Source: Sclerotinia nivalis
Lineage: Eukaryota > Ascomycota > Leotiomycetes > Helotiales > Sclerotiniaceae
DNA: 64,000 nucleotides
Reading direction: 5' to 3'
NCBI GenBank assembly: GCA_029531795.1
Contig: JAPEIS010000003.1
Location: forward strand, 682,001 to 746,000
Made by a program: the position numbers and the translations under genes. Under the pieces are notes generated by a model. That model was given only the letters and a program-made list of their open reading frames with translations. It had not been told where the DNA came from and did not search any database. Shown piece by piece: positions 10,904 through 22,038 of this stretch (within the stretch, counting starts at the first letter, position 1; each line of letters opens with the position of its first letter).

Positions 10904-12296
10904 GTGAATAACGTCAATTACCGAGACCAGGGACAATGGAATCCAACCTATTTTGGTATAAATACACACAACTCTCAAAAAGCCGATATCAATTTTGGTG
11001 TACTGAGAGATGGACCAGAAGCAAACGCAATGACTGTGTCATCTCAGAGCCCTTGTTACCACCCAGGAATGGCATATACGATTCGGGATGGATCCGAAAT
11101 CAGTAGACCTGTTGAAAACTCCCAGTATCCTCAGCATACTATGGGTCCCCATCATACTCCTGTATATGTCTACACGGCGGTGAACTTCGAGCACCGGCAT
11201 GAACCTTGGAACGATCGCTTATAAAGTGGACCTCCTAATTCCAGAAAGCGGACCCGCACGAGCCATGTGCAAGACAACCAGCCTCCGACCCAACGAAAGC
11301 GCGCTCAAAATAACACACGGAATGGTCGAGCATTCCCTGCAACACTTGGCGATCTGAACGTTGACCAGGATGAACGCATGTACAAGTCAACGCCTGACAT
11401 TTTTGGAGGACAGGAACTTCAGATGTTCGATCAGCAGACAATGAACCGTGGCGGCTTTGATAATTTGAACCGAGAACTTCTTCCGTCGCCTGAGTTCCAG
11501 TCGACGTTCCAAGATTTCATGAGTGATGACTTGGCTCCGCCGCCAAACGGATTTTATGATACAACTTTGAATAGCGGAAAGCGCGCAACAACGCAAAACA
11601 TCAATCCGGGAGATCCGGGTTCAGGCGCTCAAAACGTCAGTTTCGGCGACGCGATTCCGGCACCCAAGAAAGCTAAGGAGGGCGCATCAGCTAGGCACGG
11701 GCGCCCAGCCTATCTGGACAGCGATGTATCAAAGTATCCACGTGTTCAGATGACCGAGACAGAGTTGAAGGCCATTGACCCTACTTATGAGAAGAATCAT
11801 CGGCGAACCTTTCAAGATATGAGGAACTCCAAGAATGGCACCAAGCCTTGTCGAATAGACTGGGATCAAGTGGAATTGCTTAATGCGTGAGTATCCTCTC
11901 AAGCCTATTCATTAGAACAAATTAGATCATCACTAACTACTCTCTAGACACCGCCAAAAAGCCAGGCATGATGAAGAAGAGCGTCAAAAGCTTTGTGGTC
12001 CCGGCGAATACGTGCCAAAATTCATTGCTGCAGACTACAAGCCGAAAGACAAGCTTCAGAAATACCAGAATGCTTGGCTAGAGGCAAAGAAGAAGGGGGT
12101 GATTTCTGATGCCTGGATGAATAGGAAAAGACGAAGTATCAATAGTAGGTACAAGCCGGTGGAAGAGGCAGAAAATCAAAAAGATGGTGGATTTTTTGGA
12201 GTACTCAGATCATCCACAGACATGAATTTCCTAAGTGGTAGTCAAATGCCAAGTGTCCAAGATGATATGCGGGCTCTGCGGTCATACCAATCATGA
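10904..12296 (+). CDS. Unknown basic, probably nuclear protein (copy A of a diverged pair); 5' end unresolved
   Basis: The clear part is exon 11246-11886 joined across a 61-bp intron (donor GTGAGT, branch CACTAAC, acceptor CTCTAG) to 11948-12296. It encodes a low-complexity protein with a Lys/Arg-rich stretch (PTQRKRAQNN), a block YPRVQMTETELKAIDP, and a charged C-terminal part (KARHDEEERQKL; NRKRRSINSRYK). Upstream, the same frame is open from 10904, with the first ATG at 11030, but is cut by a stop at 11222-11224. A GTATCC donor at 11125 and the CCAG at 11241-11244 would remove it as a 120-bp in-frame intron. Alternatively the gene starts downstream of the stop or is damaged. The next gene shares the PRVxMTExE motif and the position and phase of the last intron, so the two are probably old tandem duplicates. 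No function is known. Confidence 0.6.
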
Positions 12297-13857
12297 ATTC
12301 TCAGGTTCAAAGAGAAATTGATCGAGTTCCCAAGAAGAATTCGAGGAGTCCGACACAGAGGAGCCATGTGCAGAGCGAAGTAGGGAATGGGGGTTTCATT
12401 AGATGACCAACAAGTTGTGGTCCGTGCAATGACCTGCAATGAGAAGAGGTAAAGACACTGGGGGGAATTATTCTAGTTATAGTACCCTGGGTAGCATTGT
12501 ATAAGAACTTTCTAGTTCTTTATTTACTTGATACAAACTTGCATAGATTACTCCTTGTTCCTGATTGTTTGGTGGATTGTAGAGAAAGAATGGGAGAACG
12601 ATATAACAATACTCCAACATATTCCTAAATTCACAGATGCATCTTTTTGAGGTTGTTGCTACTTGCATAAATGTCTTCGTTCTTGAGGCTTTGATCCAAG
12701 ATAATTTAGATTTTGAGCTAACAGGCACTTTTGTCCTAGTATGTAAAGTACCAGATTTCCTTAGATTTATTTGTGGTAAGATTGAGCCAACAATGTGTCA
12801 AAAGTAGGTTGTCAAATAGAATAAAGTGAAATCATGTCCAAAATCTTGTGTCAACTCAGTGAAATTCAGCATCGTGAACACATGCTCATTGGGCCTTTGA
12901 CATCACATACTTTGGAGTCTAACATACAGAAAGTCTGTAGGTCATCATGAAGCTCTCGATTCAAGGAGAGCAAACGTAAGATAGAGAGCGTAGCGGATTT
13001 CTCCCTATATATATGTGTGAAGCACAATATCCCGCCTGGAGGAGGTATCAGATATAAGTATATACATCTTGCGCAATGACCAATGGGCAATGTTCCCGAT
13101 GATATCACAGTCAATATGGCACATTTCAAACGCGCTTCAACTTCTGGTAAATCTTTTGACGAGCATAAAATTGTTAACTTTCCATGAAAGCTCCTAGATC
13201 AACAAGCAGTATCTACAACGTGTGGGCAAAAGAAAAAGCACTGGAAAGTGAAATTTGTCGCATGTCTAATGTTCTCGCAAAATTGCAGACAAATTCAGTT
13301 ATTGGAGACTTTAGTTCCAGGATGTAGTGCTGAACCTCGGTTGACCCCTTCACTTAAACACCAATCTATCTGCTGGATAATATCAGGCCAGTTGCATTAA
13401 GCCTCTGCTGAATAGATCATTGATATACAGCCCATTACTATCAACTAATTTACTCAGCTAGCCCATCGTGGCAAATACAAATAGCTAATCTGCGCGCGAT
13501 GACTTGGATCCGGCCCTGCGAATCAAGCCTTGGCTGTACCAGACAATGGAAACAATGTATAAAAGCGCGTTCTAGCTACTGTATAGAGAGGACAGCTATT
13601 TCACGTGTACATGGTGCAGTACAGCCAGCAATGGTTCTTGATGAGTATTACAATAATACAAAAGATCCAACCATCTTCATCCACAATCCTACCACAGTCC
13701 TACTTCCAGAGAATTTTGTCACAAAAGTTCTCAAGTTGATAAAGAGCCTGTGCAACAACTTCCAAGTCTTTGGACAAATTATCAACAACTATTCGACAAT
13801 CCATTTCATAGTTCACATAACATTGAGAAACTTCTACCAACATTGAAACAGGAGAAA
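12297..13857. other. Intergenic region between the paralogous pair
   Basis: About 1.5 kb with short open frames only. The GTG-initiated extension of copy B that begins at 13750 is not a plausible start. Confidence 0.45.
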
Positions 13858-16538
13858 ATGTCTAGCCTACGAAGGTTTTTCAACGGCATGAAGGAGGCCG
13901 GCGGAAAGGTTCTTGAGAAATCGAAGAGAACGTCTAGATCCACACCAACAGAACAGCAGCTAGACTATCCTACGTACGAATCCGACGATACATTGTTTGT
14001 CCATGCGACTTCGACAGATATACATAGGGAAGTCTTTCAGTCCAACGGGACTGAACATATCCCCAGGAAAATAATCCATAACGACATGAGGATCGGGCCC
14101 CAACGAGTGTTCTATGGTATGATATGTGAGTTGGATCACCACCATGCAGACAAATCTAACACTGTGCCACAAAACGGAAATGTCTTGGCAGAAAATAATA
14201 ACAGCTTCGAACCGCTAGTTACAATCAACACTTCAGCACAGTGGAACACGACCCCGGAGGGCCCCCATAACCTTCGCCAAAACCTTCACGGTGAAGAAAG
14301 AATGTACTTCGATGATCAATTGGAGGAACATAATAGCAATGTTGGGTTGGCGAACACTAGAGAAGGTCAAGTAGCATCGAACATAGCTTCTTACGATGCC
14401 AATCATCACACAGGTCAGAGCGAAGGAAGAATGCAAGCTGTTGGGATGTCCGACCGTCGAATGTCTCGCGGTTCTGACCTGTCATTTCCTCTCGGTCCAT
14501 TAAACGAAGAGGACCTCAGCGGATTTTCGACGCTGACCCAAGAGGAATTCGAAGAATTCAATAGGCTCATCAACGGATCATTTGAAGAATCGAGCGCACC
14601 AGTACTTGAGTTCACCGAGGCGGATCAAGCGCTGTTAGATGCCATCGTGGCAGAAGAATCGGAACCAAGCCTTACGAATTATCCATACCAAGCAGGTTTG
14701 AGCGTGGATTTTCCTCAGGAGGCTTTAGTTCCAACTTCTCAAGATCCCACAATGCAGAGCACTGATTATTTGCAGGAAATTGGTACCATATACTACCCAT
14801 TACAACAGGGTATGGGGTATCCAGATCTTCCGGAGGATGAGCCAGTTCCTAGTCATAATTCACCACAAAAGAGTGGAACAATGCCATATCCACTTGCAGC
14901 AATGGTGGAATCGACTACGATGGAACTTCCCACAGATATTGATCATCCAACGCAATACCAGGAAGGCTCCTCATCTCCGATTTGCGCTGATCGACAATCG
15001 CCCGTAAATCATAATGGGAAAATCACCGGCAATTATCAGGCATTCGCACCTCTACCAGGCGCTGGAACCCGCCGACCAGTACCTGACGTGGACTTTCAGC
15101 ACCTATCAGCTTCCCGGAACGTAGCGAGGGCAGCTCAAAATCTATTTGAGCATGATCCATTACACCACAAACCAGAGAATGGTGAATATAATGGAGCCGT
15201 ACCGTTCCAGGCCAATGACATTGGGGCATATCCTGCACCACCATATGGTGGCTATATCCCTGCTGAATCGTCGCACCCTAACCCCGCCATGACAAATTAC
15301 GCTGAGAATAACTTCCGAGCCGGCGGAGAGATACAGCAGGCATACTACCACCCGAAGAGTGCAGAAAACGGTGTTGTCCATGATACCGAAAATGGGGTAC
15401 CGGGCAAAAAAAGTGAGATCGACAAAAGCGGGAAAGACATTCAGAGCCCCAAGAAACGACCTGATTGGGCAACGCGGCCTGACGCAGTTAGACCTAGGGT
15501 GTCCATGACGGAGGAGGAATATCAATGGCTGCGACCGGGAAAACCACCACGGGACATCTTCGCAACTGCCAGAAGAAAGGCCGATGACAAGAGAATGAAG
15601 GAAGAGGCCATGGCAGATGCGATGGAGAGGGCAGGCAAACCCAGGCCCAAACCCAAAAAGCAGATGCCCATCAAGGGAGGTGTGCACATCGAAGAGTGGG
15701 AGAAAGAGAGGCTCAATGAGTAAGGTCCCACTATTATATTTTCCAGAGATTATCAGTCAACATTTACTAACTATTGTGCTTTAGTTACCGCAAGAGCCGA
15801 GGTATGTTGGGTCGGTCGATATTCACGGCGAAACCTCAGACTCGTGGAAAGAGAAAGGCACGTGAAGTAGCAGATGCAGACCCACGGCAGGAGCCAAAGA
15901 AACAGAGGCTGTCAGAGAACGGAGATCATGGTTTTGGCACGATAAACGGTGTGAAAGAGGACATGTCTGACGGCAGATCGAGAAATGATACCGGTAAAAT
16001 GTCTGGTTATCCGTCGATGAAGAAAGGCAGAGGTCGTAAGAGAAGGCCAGCACCCACTGTACATACTCAACATAATCACAATAAGTATGTGTCAATTCCA
16101 AATGGTCAATCGGGACAAGTTTCTGAACATGGAGGCGGTACAAGCCGTGTCCCACGGCCATCACATGTAGGGCCAGCGCAAAACAGCATGGGTTCTCAGC
16201 TTCAACCTCCTCGACGACCACAAATGTTTGGGGCGATCGTTAGCCCCTGGACCGGAGCCGATCCTGCGTATCCATTGGTGGAAAATGGTGTTACTGGAAC
16301 CTTACCAGTGCTAGCCACAGAAGATGGGCAGGCCCCCTGGTTCTTCGATTCCACAGACCTCTTAAACCAACGCCAAGGAAATCTACAGGATTTCAACAGT
16401 CTGATTGATCCGAGGCTACGACCTCAGGCTCAATTCCCCGCACCTAGAGAAGAAACAGGCGCACCGAAGAGAGGTCGTAACAACGATGACGACTCCGATT
16501 TGGCGAAAATCCCGGTAAAAAGGAGGAGAGAGAATTAA
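13858..16538 (+). CDS. Unknown large, disordered, probably nuclear protein (copy B), 871 aa, two exons
   Basis: Exon 1 is 13858-15719 and exon 2 is 15785-16538. The 65-bp intron has donor GTAAGG, branch TACTAAC and acceptor TTTAG, and splices in phase 2. I chose the ATG at 13858 (GAAAATGTC) because the frame further upstream opens only with GTG. The protein is mostly low-complexity and rich in Pro, Asn, Gln and acidic residues, with no recognised domain. An acidic block (LTQEEFEEFNRLI, near residue 225) is followed by long linkers. Before the intron comes RPRVSMTEEEYQWLRPG and a highly charged helix (RRKADDKRMKEEAM). Exon 2 has bipartite-type nuclear localisation signals (RGKRKAREVADADP; EPKKQR) and ends in VKRRREN. 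The motif and intron position match the gene at 10904-12296. A nuclear role is inference from the signals. Confidence 0.75.
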
Positions 16539-19500
16539 AGCGAAAGGGCGTGAGTTCGCAGACAATATACAATGGATGCTAGAGTAAGGAAGAATAAATC
16601 TGACTAGATGCTTCTCAGAAATTTGGAAGATGAACCTTCGCGCTTTTGAATTGTATGAGTAATTTCGCTCGATGATACCCAGGGAACTGCATAGTGTTCT
16701 GGTTCTTTTATGTTCTGGTATCAAGTACCTACAATTACCAAGGGAATATGAAGTTTATAGCGTGGTATTATATTGATATTGATAGTCTTGTGTTCTTATT
16801 ATACTGGCAAATTGGATGATCTCATGACTCACGTTGACCAGGTATCTCCAACATAGGTATAATGATCTTGAAGAAATTGGATGAAGAACCCCCCTTCAAG
16901 CCTTTGTGGTTTGGATAGCTACCATAAAAGAATGGCTGATACTCATCTACATCCATCTTCAATCCATCATCCAATCAATATCTTTAGCATAGACACAACT
17001 TGAACATACAAAATACTTCGTCATATCAGTCCACACTCTTTTGACTACCATTAAACAATTATTGAAAACTTTCAGACTGTTTCTAGACCCTTTGAGTTAA
17101 TTATTACTCAACCAACTTTCAATAAAACGTACAAGCCTTGCCATAGCTACTTGGCAGCGCATTTGCGATGTTAGCAGGAAGGCAAGAATGTCCTCCATTC
17201 CCAGAGCACAAGCTAACGCGCCTAAGTCTACATTCATAGATCCTACCCAAACTTTTTGCGAAGCAGCTAATCATATGCAACTATTGCGACCGCGATCTCG
17301 ACAAGTCCAGGGATCCTTTCAGGACAACTAGCCCAAAAGAATGTTGTGGCAGACTGTTCGCTGGCGCCTCAGACTTGTATTCTAATGATGTCGGAAGATA
17401 ATGACTTCTATGAGGGAAAATAGGGGAATTATCGACATCTCGGAGGAACGACTGAAGATGATTTTGAAGATGATTTTGAAGACTTGGTAAATTGACTGAT
17501 TGATAAGGGCTTCATCGAGCGGAAATATCCCTCTAATTGTGCGTTCTATGAGTCGATGGTAACTTTAAGGATGCAGCTAAATGACTCGACAGGAAATGAG
17601 GCAAAAAAAAGTGATAAAAACGAGAAACAAGCCCCGATCGACACATCTCCCAAAGATACTGGTCCAAACACTCCCCTAGCAGGTCACCTTTGGCTTATGG
17701 AGGAGGATTGCGGCTCGAAAGATAGAACTTGTCTTCAAAAAGCCTTTTTATGGTGGGACTCACTTAACGGCTTTAAACTCGTCAAAAGAGCCTTATATAC
17801 AGAGCTTGCTTGAACAAGTGCTCCGCTACTCAAACTCAACTAGCACAGGATATATTGACAACCATAAACAACTTTTCCGATCACGCTTCGCTAGAGCACA
17901 GAGACAGTTGGACAAAAGCAGCCATAGCGGTGATAAAATTGGCGCTGCGAAGGAACTGCCACTGACCTTCTCAGTGTTTCAAATTTCGAATGCGAAAGCA
18001 CTCCGTTCAATACCTTACTCTCGAGGCACAACATGATGGCATCGACAAGGTAAAAGACACAAAGAAAAAGTCACATTTGAATGATGTTTACAGGTAAATG
18101 GTGGGTAGGATATCGGGCAAACGCTACGAGAAAAGTCCGCTGACATCCTTGAGAAAGCTGGATCCAGTGGCTAAGCACCTGTATTTGACATTGTGACTTG
18201 CCTTTCGATATAGAGTAAGAGAGCGATACTCGGTACCTAACATTAACGTCCAAGCTCAGATGCCCAGGTTGGGTCAAGGACATAACCAACTCCTGGTTCC
18301 AACAAAATCAGGGCCATCGGAAAACTAATAGTTACATTTTTGACGCTAGCGAGGTTGAGGAACAGCCCACGGAGAGGATATTGGGTGTCAGGCCCGCAAC
18401 GTTTTGCAGCACCCTAAGAGCGAAAGAGCACGTCATCAAGCTTGGGTAGGAAATCTGCCATCCCTTGAACTGTTATTGAGAGTAAAAATGGCTTTCCTAC
18501 CCGATAACAACTGACGTGAAGGAAAGTAGACACAACGGTATGAATCCTCGGGTTCCGGAGCCGCTGTGTCTCGAAAAATATTCCAAACATCCTCATTGCT
18601 TCGAAAGTTGCCACCTCGCATGGTGGCTTCTCGACCTGACATTCCACCACCACCTTCAACAACTTGTCTTCCTCTCATTTGCCACTGTCGATGTCTTCAT
18701 TTTCACACGATATGCCACGAAATAATTGCAAAGCACACGAAATCATATTAGCACTGTAACAGGAGGAGCAAGATATTTCATCAGCAAGATCCGGAGATCG
18801 TCAACGAAATAAGAACCCCACTTTAAATCTCAACAACCAAGTGTTCAAATTCATTTTGAAACCTAACTTTCATGGATCCAACGATCGCACGCATACCTTC
18901 CTCCAGAGACACATTCCTCCTTTTCGTCCCGCCTCTTCCCTGTTGTTCCCAAACGACACTTAATCTCTGCTGTGGTTTTCATGCCTCAGAATTGTCGGTA
19001 TCCAACCCATCACTGCGATCCCTTCGCTCAACCTTGCAACGACATTTGCCTGCCGTGAAAGATTCCTATCTTCCACGAATTTAATGTTAGTATTTTTTCG
19101 TTGCTCTTTAGATTTCCTAGTTGAATCGAAGGGTTCCATTGTTCCTCTGTGCCGGTTACCATTAATGGGTGCGTTTGCGCAGCGATGGTGATGGAAGCTG
19201 CGTTCAAGGATCCACTCGAGCGACCTTCAGTTGGGCTAGCACTCAGGAACAAGCACATGATGCAAGCGGCATTTCATCCAATGCTCACGAAGCTAAGGAC
19301 AATATCAGTCAGTCGGCTTCTTACCCATCACGCAAGTGTTGACGGAAGACCTGGCATTGCATTGCATTGAGTTGAGAAGTTGTGGTCTTTGCTGATAAGA
19401 TAAGCCCCCGCGTGAGCTTAGTCATCACCTCTTCCTCACACAACGAGCAAATGACTCCTCCTTCAATGTAGTGATATTATCCGAAAGTTTCGTTTCCAAG

Positions 19501-21387
19501 CTGGCACGGGTGTGGCTTGAAGTTCTGGGATCCTTTGGGACTGAGGGTCGCTTGGAGGCTCTAGTTACCGCGGGCGAGTTCAGATGTGTTTGCCATTTTC
19601 GTTATCTTGCTTTTGTCCATTGTCCAATGCCTTTTGACTTTGACTCTTTGCCAGGAGTGTCGTAGTTGAAGTCAACAGTTATGTTATATGCAGTGTTGGT
19701 CTATGATAAGCTGCTCCTGCCAATTCGGAGTTTCCTTGTGCTACAACCTATTATTTGGCATCCTTTTGTCTATCTATATTTAGCCAGCAAGATCTCTTTA
19801 ACATCTCTTGACCGACCTACCATAAGTTTTCAAGCCTCAATATGAAAACTCAATGTCTGGGCTTCAGGGGGATAGAATATTGACACTGGGGCATGATTGC
19901 CTTTTAAAGATGCCTTAAATGGTCACTTGGCCAAATTACACTATGAATGCAACCAGCCGGTCTCAAAACACACCATCAGAGAGCCAAACTGTATTGTTGT
20001 ATATCTACAATGGTTGAAATTGAGAGACCTCTCGAAGCTGAATCTGCTGTGGATGAGAAATGCTCTTTGGGATTTCGATACTACTGAGCATAATTCTTTT
20101 AAAGTACGGGTTAGCAAGCTCCTCGAAAGATGTTCTTGGGCCCATTTGTGTTATTCTCACCTTCTTATGATTGAATGGCAAAAAGTTTACTCCGAGGATG
20201 TGGAGGCGGGCAAGGAGTGAATTTTGGCCTAATATCAGACGAGAGACTTCCATGATGAGACTTACTGATCCCATATAAATTAGGGAGGTTGGCAAAGCAA
20301 TTGAATCTTTCTTAATTCAAAAGTGTCCGGAAATTTTCAGAATGACTCCATACCAATTCAACTGTCACTTACAAAAAGTGGCTCGAAGTCCTCTAATATA
20401 TTTAATAATAGTCACCATTCAGCTATCTATAAGAGTCCTAAACAAATACAAAGAATGGTTCACATGTATGGATAACTCGATATTAAGAAAGGAGTTTTCC
20501 CGGTCTCGATGACGTTGTTAAATTCGTTTCAAGACCCGGCTGAATCAAAGCCTTCGCGGCCGGATCGACGCTTCTATTGCAAATATAGAAGTTGAAAGCA
20601 TTGATTTTTTTAACGACTTCGTACACTTAGGTACATGAGTTTGTGTCCGGTGGAACAAGGCCGTACCAGCAAAGCACATCTGGCGTTTTAGCATTGCGCA
20701 AGTCGTTTTTGGTCGAGTTGATAGCGCTGGCAGATGGAGTAACTGCAATGGAATCGTAAGGGTGTGGAGATGAATTGGAGTTGAGGACATAGCGGCAAAG
20801 CCACAGAAGAAATGCGTGGAAGAGTATTTCGATAGAATTGAGTGAGAAGAATCAAGTTGTACTTGAACGTGTGAGTTGTGAGATAGGTCTTTTTAGGTGT
20901 GAGCTTTGATAAGAGGCGATCAAAATTGTGATGATGAAGCAGGATCAGAATTCTGTGACGGATGTTTTTGGACGATAATGTTGGAAGCAAGTGCTGCGTT
21001 TTTCAAAGCGTAATAAGCAAATATATGAGTAATGCTAATAGTCATCAGTGAACGAAGAGTCACTAGATCTGGAAAATTCACTACAGGTGTGAGTAAATAT
21101 CACGAATAATTCATTGAAGAGACACTTTCACGTTGCTCAATAAAACACCTCCGCAACTAAAGACTATCAACAATACCCGAGTCAAGAACTACCAACATCA
21201 TTCCCCTCGCCACCACAATTCTCCGGAATATAGACCCTTATTATCGGCCTATGACTCGACAATTCTAAACTCCAACCAAACGACCGCTGCCTGCGAGTCA
21301 CCAAGCCTTCTATCACCAGTGCGAGATCACTTAGATTCCTGTCGCCAGGTTAGAGACGCAAGTGCTACTTGTGCTTCAGTGCAGCAT
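16539..21387. other. 4.8-kb gene-poor region
   Basis: No intact gene recognised. A possible coding relic lies at 17189-18036. The rest has short, mutually overlapping open frames on both strands without domains or splice patterns I would trust. Its right end, from 21361, is the 3' flank of the RiPP precursor gene. Confidence 0.4.
17189..18036 (+). pseudogene. Possible decayed gene, unknown
   Basis: An ATG at 17189 opens a coding-looking stretch (MSSIPRAQANAPKS) that stops within 50 codons. Further on, a frame with an Asp/Glu-rich direct repeat (DFEDDFED, at about 17450-17485) runs through one stop into a hydrophilic segment ending at 17813, and another frame continues to 18036. No stretch matches a family I know. 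The pieces could be remnants of one gene or chance ORFs; I rate the relic reading as weak. Confidence 0.2.
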
Positions 21388-22038
21388 TCAGTAGAGTATG
21401 GAAGTGTCTTCATCCCCGTCCTCGGCTCTCTTATAGAGTATGGAAGTGTCCTCATCTCCGTCCTCGGCTCTCTTATAGATTATGGAAGTGTCCTCATCCC
21501 CGTCCTCGGCTCTCTTATAGATTATGGAAGTGTCCTCATCCCCATCCTCAGCTCTCTTATAGATTATGGAAGTGTCCTCATCCCCATCCTCAGCTCTCTT
21601 ATAGATTATGGAAGTGTCCTCATCCCCATCCTCAGCTCTCTTATAGATTATGGAAGTGTCTTCATCCCCATCCTCAGCTCTCTTATAGATTATGGAAGTG
21701 TCTTCATCCCCATCCTCAGCTCTCTTGTAGATTATGGAAGTGTCCTCATCCCCATCCTCAGCTCTCTTATAGAGTATGGAAGTGTCTTCATCCCCGTCCT
21801 CGGCTCTCTTATTATAGTTTGGGGAAAAATCTTCGTCCTCGGCACGTCGATAGATTATGGAGTGATCAGCTTCAGTCGACTCAGTTCCTGCTACAACACG
21901 GACTACAAGTCATGTTAGTGTCGGAAAGACGGAGAACCTTTGAGTTATCTTACCAGACTTGAAAGTGGTCCCCATGGGTGCTGCTGTCGCGACCAATAAA
22001 AACGGGAGAAGAGCAACGAGCTTGTTGATAGCAACCAT
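21388..22038 (-). CDS. RiPP precursor: secreted, kexin-cut repeat peptide precursor (dikaritin/UstA-like), 194 aa
   Basis: Exon 1 is 22038-21954 and exon 2 is 21887-21388. The 66-bp intron has donor GTAAGA, branch CACTAAC and acceptor TAGCAG, keeping phase 1. The ATG sits in a good context (CAAAATGG). Residues 1-20 form a signal peptide (basic start, hydrophobic LVALLPFLLVATAA). After a short leader the protein is a chain of segments ended by dibasic kexin sites: a first segment ending HSIIY-RR, a variant AEDEDFSPNYN-KR, then ten copies of the 14-residue unit AEDGDEDTSI(I/L)YKR, the last lacking KR because the stop follows Tyr. Acidic spacer plus a hydrophobic, Tyr-containing core between KR sites is the hallmark of UstA-type precursors, whose cores are cyclised by UstYa proteins. 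The divergent neighbour at 24158 is such a protein. The likely core is within TSIIY/TSILY; the exact mature peptide is not predictable. A linear kexin-processed secreted peptide is the main alternative. Confidence 0.92.
21391..21810 (-). repeat. Tandem array of ten 42-bp units inside the precursor gene
   Basis: Ten head-to-tail units of exactly 42 bp start at 21391, 21433, 21475, 21517, 21559, 21601, 21643, 21685, 21727 and 21769. Differences are few: Ile versus Leu before the final Tyr (units 1, 2 and 10 have Leu), and silent third-position changes. Inner units 4-9 share one set of silent states and the outer units another, which fits recent growth of the array from the middle by unequal exchange. 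A diverged eleventh unit lies at 21811-21849. Because 42 is a multiple of three, all frames stay open and long false ORFs appear on the plus strand. Confidence 0.95.

Noticed and set aside
21391..21810. CRISPR-like array
   Set aside because: Units are contiguous without unique spacers and are coding; the organism is a fungus.
21133..21962. Plus-strand ORFs through the 42-bp array: one coding a hydrophobic YGSVLIPILSSLID repeat and one a Trp/Cys/His/Pro repeat
   Set aside because: They open at TTG/GTG, have no signal peptide, and stay open only because the 42-bp unit is a multiple of three. The minus strand gives a signal peptide, a proper intron and kexin sites.
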